Assembly: GCF_021155775.2 (NCBI RefSeq)
Contig: NC_060238.1
Location: forward strand, 17,646,542-17,710,541
Direction of reading: 5' to 3'
Source of the DNA: Neodiprion pinetum
Taxonomy: Eukaryota; Arthropoda; Insecta; Hymenoptera; Diprionidae
Length of the DNA stretch: 64,000 nt
Positions 56,866 to 64,000 of this stretch are shown piece by piece. The position numbers and the translations under genes are program-made. The first letter of the stretch is position 1; the number at the start of each line of letters is the position of its first letter. Under the pieces are notes generated by a model, which was not told the origin of the DNA, ran no database searches, and was given only the letters and a program-made list of their open reading frames with translations.

Positions 56866-59800
56866 GGAACACATTCTTATAATACATGCATTAAGATGTG
56901 TATTAAAGAGTGTTATAAAGATTCTGTTTGATGGCAGGATTTCGTTACTAATTTGCTTAATTTTGCTCTCGGTGGTTTAAGAATTTTTCATTTAATTTCA
57001 ACCCAAAATTAAAGTTGTAAGATTAATAATGCTACATCCAATCCAGTGAATTAAAATTGTGACAAGTGGTTTTAGATTCAATATGTCGAATTCGTCTTAC
57101 GGAGTTCTTTTAGATTCTACATTTTTCATACCCCAAATTCTAACATACCCACTACTGAGAAAAAGTAACAAAAAAGTTGATAAAAAGGTGCTATACTTTT
57201 AAAAAATTTCATTTTATAAAAGAAGTACAAATTTCACTCCAATAAATCTGTACTTGATACATTCGAAGAGACGATATTTTATTTTCAACTACACATTTTT
57301 CTAATTCCTCATGTCGTTCAGTGATTTTTGTTTCGAGGTTGTTGATGTAAGAGAAAGAATCAGTTGAAATAATTATTTGGTGCGTACACATTTAATTATG
57401 TTTTCCCTTCTAGCGATGCACCAGGAAAATGACTTTTAATAAATTCAATTAGAAAATCAAGTTTCACATAAAGTTGACAGTCTTGAAATCAGGTGTTTCC
57501 GAAACTTCGGCGAACCTAGGATCATGAAAATGCGGGTAAATTTGTAATTTTCATAGGGTCTTCGATCGAACAATTTTTGTGTATAGGAATAAAGCTGATT
57601 TTTTAGGATTATTAATTAATATGCAATTAGCGAGATAAAGAACAAAACTCGATTCATTGTCAGTTGAAACGTGAGATTTCTTTTGTTTTCTGTTTAAATA
57701 AATTAATTGTTTTATTTAAAATCGAGATTATGAAGCTTTGAAAATCAAAGTTTTCTGGAGGAATATTTTTTAACCATTATTTAAAAATTTCAGGCAAATT
57801 TGTTCTCAACTCTGTTCACTTCTGATCTTGTTCTGATCACTTTCGCATAATTTCAATACGTTTCAATACTTTGGTACAGATTTTACAGATAGTTTTCAGA
57901 TGGATTTTAGAATTCCAAATAAAAAATCGAAACTTAAGGTTAATTTTATGAAGAAATTGAAATCGATATTTCTGGAAAATTAATTGACGGGGCTCGAAAT
58001 AATCTGCGGCGGTAGCGTTTCAGAAATTTTATAAAAGAACCTCGAGACACATTCGAAGAAATTACTAAAATTTTTAAAACGTTGCAATATTCCTGTAATT
58101 TTTGTGAAATTCATGCGTGCTAATTTTTAACTTTTTTAATAATAAAATCTTCATGAAATCTCTAAAACTGTACGAATTACATGAGAATAATAAACATATC
58201 GACGATCATGAGAAATAAACAAAGTTTAATCTAATTTTTCACAAAATTTTTTTCGAAAAATTCCAGAATTTGTTAAAAAATGTCAGAAATATTCTACCAC
58301 CAGGATTACCCAAATAATGAGTGAAAAGAGGCGTTAAAATGAGCTAAAGTGAGTGTTCTTCATATTTCTAAGTCGATGCACGTTGTATATAACACTATTT
58401 CAAATTGGGGCAATTTTTGGTCATTCTAAAAACGGTCTAAACATTAATTTTAACCGTAGAAATAATTCTCCCGAAGCGAAGAATTTTTACGCAGTCTGCA
58501 AGGTGACTCACACCGTGTGACTTTTCCTTATTTGCATATCGTGTAAAAAAAAAAAAAACAGTTATTCCAGTTTCTTCGCGGAATTTTTGAAAATAATCAA
58601 GAGTATGGGACACTTATACGAGTGTGATAGTGGAGATAACAAATTATTTCTAAACTTGATAGTGACTTTTTTATACGTTGGTGCAACTTGAAATCAGATA
58701 TTGATCATATCAGGACTTTTTGCACCATTCGTTAAAAATGGCAGACTGAAACGGACCTGGCAAGGTCTAAAAAAAGACTAGAAAAAGAAAAACAACTGTT
58801 GAACCGTGAACTTCAAGGTTGTTTTGGAAGATGCCACGAAGAAACTGGGACGAATATTATTTTTTAGACTTTATCTGATAATAAACTCTAAATGGTACAC
58901 GGAGGGAAAGGACTATGTGAGTCAAGTGATATTCGTTTGATTCAACTAAATGCTACAGTCAAATGCGGCGAACACAATACTTACTTAATCGAAAAAAATA
59001 CCTTTGTCGGACGAAATACTTCTGACAACTTATTATAGAACTGAATCAAGCCTTTGAATGATAATGCTGACTGTGGATTTATTCAAGATATTCAAGAATT
59101 CAAGATTGGAATTACTAAATATTATGTTTTTAGATCATCTTGTTTTAAAAATATGAAATTGCTGTAATAAAACAAATCAAGCTTGTTGTAATTCATGTTC
59201 TGTCGAGTCAAGAAAAACGTGCAATGGTTAACGAAGGTGATGAAATTTGTTATTATAAAAGTCATTCGCATTGACTGGGCACTAGTTATTCAACAGCACA
59301 AAACGGTATTCTTCGAATGGTATCGTTGATATTTCTGTTGTCTCCAAATTTGGTGGGATTTACTCGATACTACATCATGGGCAAAATACTAGACCTTGTT
59401 GCTGTATATGTACAAGTATAAATTACAGATGTGTCAACAGTTTCTGTTTATTGGTCTTTCACAACAATTACGGGGGTTCGGAACTCAGTATTATCCTTTC
59501 TCCAATTGTTATGGGTCTGATAACAATTCAGTCTTACGTTGTCCGAATCTGACTTCCTAGCCGACTACCCGGTTTTATAAATTTCTCTGAAGCTACTTCC
59601 GTACCGAGAAAGTTCACCGCCTAGTGGCCGTTTATAGTACTAATATACTGACGCTTACGATGAACGTATTCTCTACTTGTTTCAAAGTGTGTGGGGTTTC
59701 TTTTACCTCGTAATTAAATAAGTGCGACTGATTCAACCAGTTCCGCCAAACAAGCTCCGGTTAGATCAGGAAAGTATGGTATTCGATCTGTGTAAATTTT

Positions 59801-60039
59801 TTGTCGGCTAGATTCATCAACTTATTTCAATTGAAGTACCGAATTGTTTTTGTCAACGAGCATGCGGCTTGGCAACAATAAATGAGCTTCGAATGAAATG
59901 ATATTTGACTAAATCATTTTGACAAACTGATTAAATAGAAATCGTTGAATTTAAGTCGTCGTATTTGGAGCAAAAAAGGGTTACTGGATCTAAGCGAATG
60001 GACTCCAAAAAAAAATCTGCCTTGTTGGTTCAAGAATTC
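56866..60039. other. AT-rich intergenic sequence, nothing recognised
   Basis: Many short A/T runs and 'aattttcgaaaa'-like lines, but no gene, RNA or clear repeat structure could be supported. Confidence 0.45.
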
Positions 60040-60460
60040 CTTTCCCTCCGTGACACGGGGTTCACATCGCCTATATCCGCCATGTTCGTTTTGACGTACA
60101 GATAGACGACTTTCACGCTATACTTGACATTATAAAGTTACAGTTTCGTGCGTGATCGGCGACGTGTAGGCACAAATGCCTACTCGAGTTATACCGGTAT
60201 GGGTGCCTCGACGATCTGCCGGCGTGCACACATGCCTAAATAGGTGTATATGTCGGTACGAACGTACGTGTCCTCAGCCGACTACGTCCAAGTCCCTGGC
60301 GCCCCGTATTTGGTTAACATGACGATTTCCAGTAGGCGAACCGGTCGACTCGCGCCGTAAGATTCGCTCTGACTCCGAGGGGCGAGGCTTTTGTGTCACG
60401 TCGTGTGACCTGGACACGCCAACGCGCGAATCGGTTATTTTTACGACTTATCCTTTAACT
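60040..60460. promoter_or_regulatory. CpG-rich patch, possible promoter
   Basis: About 400 bases stand out as GC- and CpG-rich in an AT-rich desert ('gtgatcggcgacgtg', 'gaaccggtcgactcgcgcc', 'gccaacgcgcgaatcgg'). Such patches often mark constitutive promoters, but no coding exon was found on either side, so this is only a candidate. Confidence 0.3.
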
Positions 60461-63400
60461 CGTCCCTCGCTCTGTCTGCGGAGACAATGGAAGAGGCAGA
60501 AAGAAATCCTACGTCACGAGTGTTACTGTTCTTATTTATGGTTTTTAAGCGTTTGGAGGTAATTTGAACGGGATGTCTCACTATTGGACACAGATAATAG
60601 ATTTTTATTGTAATTATGACAACGTGCGCATACCACATTTTGTACCGAGAGAAGAAGGAAAAAGTGGTTGAACTAAAAATATGAGTATACAGTACGGAGC
60701 TTAAGTCTGGAACCACTCACATACGTCTAACTATACTGGCTAACTTTATGTCATGGCGCACGGATTACACGATGAATAAAGTTCAAGTTTCAACACTTAT
60801 TGTTTATAGGCAAGCCGTAACGTAACAAATTCATTGAATGTGGAACATATTAATATTATCAAATATGATTGAAACTGATGATGATTTTGTCTCTTCATAA
60901 GCAAAACCTTGCACCAAGTAACCGACCAAAAAATACCAAAAAAAAAAACAAAATAAAAATTTCGAATATTTGATTTTATGATCCAGGATCTAATAGGAGA
61001 ACTGTTATCGATAGAATCGTGGTGAGTAATGATCGTAGTTCTGAAAAATAGGTATCATCAAAAAATACGGCTTATATCGTGTCTAATGAGGATTCTAAAT
61101 TTCATGAAAAACAAAACATTGGAACATCCAATGGTATACTCGTAAAAAGATATATGATTTCGAAGCTGAGTAATGGGTTGATATGAGGTGATTTGCCCAC
61201 AATATCCACGAAAATTAGAAGACTTGTTATGGTTCAGGTCAATCAAATAGTTTCCAAATGAGTTTTCTTGGATAACCAATTGAATTTATAATCATGATTT
61301 ACTCTTTTGGGGTTCAAAAATGCATTAATTCAAATAATATCCGCCCCTCCTGTAGCTAACCTCAACTAACTCATTTTCTCGTTCATTTGTTCAAATTTGA
61401 AGTACCAATACGAAACAAACGAATAGCTATGCGAATGTATTATGCGGAGTAAAACGTATATTGTTTTAGAACATCAATGTGCCGTTATGATGCGGATACG
61501 ACGAGACATATTCGTTGCATGGTGATACGAACAATTTTTTTTTTTTGTACCGTCAGAGGAAAGTGTCTCCCCTATAAATTTTACAACGTGGGTTTTGAGT
61601 CTGCTGGTAAAATGCAAACCAATTTTTATTTCTTCGATCAATTCGTATCTTTTCGACATACCTACCATATATAGATATAATAACTCCGGAAGAAAATGTC
61701 GAAAATAGACTGGACGAAGTTCAAAATATATCTCAAGGTTTAGGTTAAAATATGACAAAATGAAATAATAACAAATTAATAATAGTAATAACAATGAGGG
61801 TTTGATTATTCAAATATGAATAAATAGCAACAATCTTGTTATATACTAAAGTGGCCGTGTTAAAATAATGAAACAAAGTAACATTCCATTAGAATTAGAA
61901 ATTCGTTGTCAATTACTACGCAAGTTCTTTGAACTTTCATTTCAAAAAAACGTCACGCTCAAAGCATTCAGTATTAATGATATTATAAAGTAATAGATAT
62001 TTTGCAGAAAAGTTCAAAGACTGCGTTGGAGAAGTCTTTTATGAATTTTTATTTCGTTAACAATATCGAGTTTTCAAAAACAACAATAAGGTATTTTTGC
62101 ATAAAATTTGAGAATGTACAATTTTCAATTTCAAAGAAGAAAAAACATCCTCCGCTGCAAAGCTCGATTTTAAAATGACAAAAAAAAGTTAAAAAAAACT
62201 TTTCTACATTTCTCGTTATGAATTTTCAAAGGTAAGAAGAGAACTTTCGAGAATCAAGATTGTATGGTAGTATATCGTGATGAGTTCTGAAAAATAGGCC
62301 TCGATATTTATTTAATTATCGTTGGCCTGACCTGATTTTTATCCAATTATATATATTAAACGATCACGTAGGCAGAGCGGTCTACATGCGGAATGAGAGC
62401 GGAGATCTGGAAACTTTTTATTCATACCGCGTAGTATTGCAGAACTGCGAGGTGGTCCAACTCGGCAAGTATGGAGAGTAGCGACAAATAAGGAAACGAA
62501 TGCAGCGGCGATCCTATGCATATACATGCATCGGCTACTTCATGATTCAGGTGAATTGAAACGGCGAGACGAATGTTGGCCGACAGATCGTCGATACCTG
62601 AATAAATCATGGAAAACTCGGAGAAAGTGCGATTCAATCCACATATTCCATAAATGGTGAAAAATAAACAACCCTAAGACTGTCGATTCGAAAAAATTAG
62701 GTTACGCATTGCAGCGTTTATCTGAGAAATTTCACCACTTATTGCATACGAGTAGATTTTTTCGAGTTATGAATATTATCCGAATGAATATTTTACGCAG
62801 CGGAAAAATGAAGACGGTTCTTCGCTGATAACGCGATAAATATTAGATTTAAGAAAATTTTACGACAGATCTTTTTTGCAGAGCATTAAATTTCCTACAA
62901 GGTAGCCACAGGCACTATCTTTTATAATTTACAGTTTTACGGTAATCAATAGTGTTTTTTTTTTTTTTTTTTTTTTTTTTTAACTTGAAATGCATGTATT
63001 TTTTTATTCGACTGCTTAGCGGGGCGTGTTTAAGTTATCGTACGAATTCGGGGTTGTGGCCAATTCTTTTTTATCATATAAGTTGATTACTTTTTGAGGG
63101 ATAAACGCGAAGAAATTCCGACATGACCAAAATGAGAACCATTCTAATATACTATAGGGTATATTAATAAAGCCTTTGTACACTTTAAGCGTAAAAATAT
63201 GCAATTCGGGGACACTCGTGAAACATATTGTACGCGAAGTTATAGAACAAGCTAAGGTAGGGTACCTATAGGATATCTTAACATTGGAAATCAGGCCGCC
63301 TGGATATCTGAGTAAATAAAACTTGAGATTAAGATTAAACGAAATTGGGAGATTGTGTATCAATCGATACGTCAAAGCTATAATTTCTTCACGACTTGCC

Positions 63401-64000
63401 GGTGTTGTGATAATAAAAAGAAGAAAAGCGTAAAATAAGAGTAATAATGATGAAAAATGTTTTGTCTGTATAATAATCATCTTACAAATCAATCGCAATG
63501 ATACTTGCTTGTATAATAAAGCGATGTTGTAACGGATGATAATAAATAAAATATTTTTTTGTAAACATTACAAATGTGTTCCTGACGACACGAGGACGCC
63601 ATCTTTGGATAAAATCCTTGCCGAGATCGATTATGTGCGATTCATGAATCGTAGTTGGTTTTTACACGGAGTTCACGTACCGTGTTCGATTTTGCTATGT
63701 GCCCACAGATCGTTGTCCAAAGATACAAAGAATCCGGTGTCGGCTCAGTGCTGCCTGTAGAGTTTCAACGTGTACTTGCAATTGTAAATGAGAACCGCTG
63801 GTCGGCTGATCGCGGACCTCCAAGCTATTCTCGCTGCGTGAAGTCATCAGTCATTAAAACCGTGTATGGTCATTCGCAGACTCGCTCGACGGCCCCGATT
63901 TCACGATCCGCAAGTGTATACATACGTATATATACACATTAGAATAACTATAATGCGTAACTGCAATGTGCTTGCGGAAATGTACCGGACTCATCGATTT
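60461..64000. other. Intergenic to window end, no supported gene
   Basis: AT-rich with simple runs. The final 450 bases are somewhat richer in GC and contain a 95-codon frame (63655-63942) without recognised features. Another gene may begin or end beyond the window. Confidence 0.4.
62954..62981 (+). repeat. Long poly-T tract
   Basis: A run of close to 28 T, the longest homopolymer in the window. It could be the A-tail of a minus-strand retroposed copy, but no retroposon body was recognised next to it. Confidence 0.8.

Noticed and set aside
63016..63498. A 160-codon minus-strand frame with a signal-peptide-like start
   Set aside because: It begins with TTG (first ATG six codons later), has the Ile/Leu/Phe/Tyr-rich composition expected of random AT-rich sequence, and lacks any known domain. 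Could be revisited if transcribed.
1..64000. CRISPR arrays, operons, rRNA or tRNA genes
   Set aside because: None were seen. The repeats lack a direct-repeat/spacer layout, the genome is eukaryotic, and no cloverleaf or rRNA core was recognised by eye; a covariance-model scan would settle tRNA absence.

Overview
The window looks like an insect nuclear genome. It is AT-rich, with large introns, GT/AG splice sites, many small non-autonomous elements, and an internal CCTAA run like the insect telomere repeat. The exact group cannot be fixed from the sequence; Hymenoptera is a guess. Nothing bacterial or viral was seen.

Two protein-coding genes are well supported, both on the minus strand. The larger runs from 50020 down to 18760 in six exons whose splice sites and phases all agree. 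It encodes about 5,883 residues: (i) a Ser/Thr-rich N-terminal half with thirteen copies of a 'STWDGSFVYEKP'-type motif, (ii) a Cys/His motif CICELCTCGRHRCPH assembled exactly across the exon 3/4 junction, (iii) roughly 90 'DNLRPEGEF...DDY/KYRPAER' repeats, and (iv) a Ser/Gln/His-rich tail. Parts (ii) and (iii) are the signature of the SAXO/FAM154 (STOP/MAP6-related) microtubule-stabilising family, here enlarged about tenfold. This is the most notable system in the window.

The second gene (16864 to 11686, four exons, about 902 residues) lies downstream on the same strand. It encodes a signal peptide followed by a very acidic protein with many furin-type dibasic sites, and looks like an unrecognised secreted proprotein.

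The left flank (1-11.6 kb) has no supported gene. It holds a hairpin element, a foldback element with about 395-bp inverted arms, a C/T-rich tract, a 60-bp minisatellite and microsatellites. The two long introns of the large gene hold a TTAA-flanked element family and other dispersed repeats. The right flank (50.7-64 kb) has no supported gene, only repeats and one CpG-rich patch near 60.2 kb that may be a promoter.
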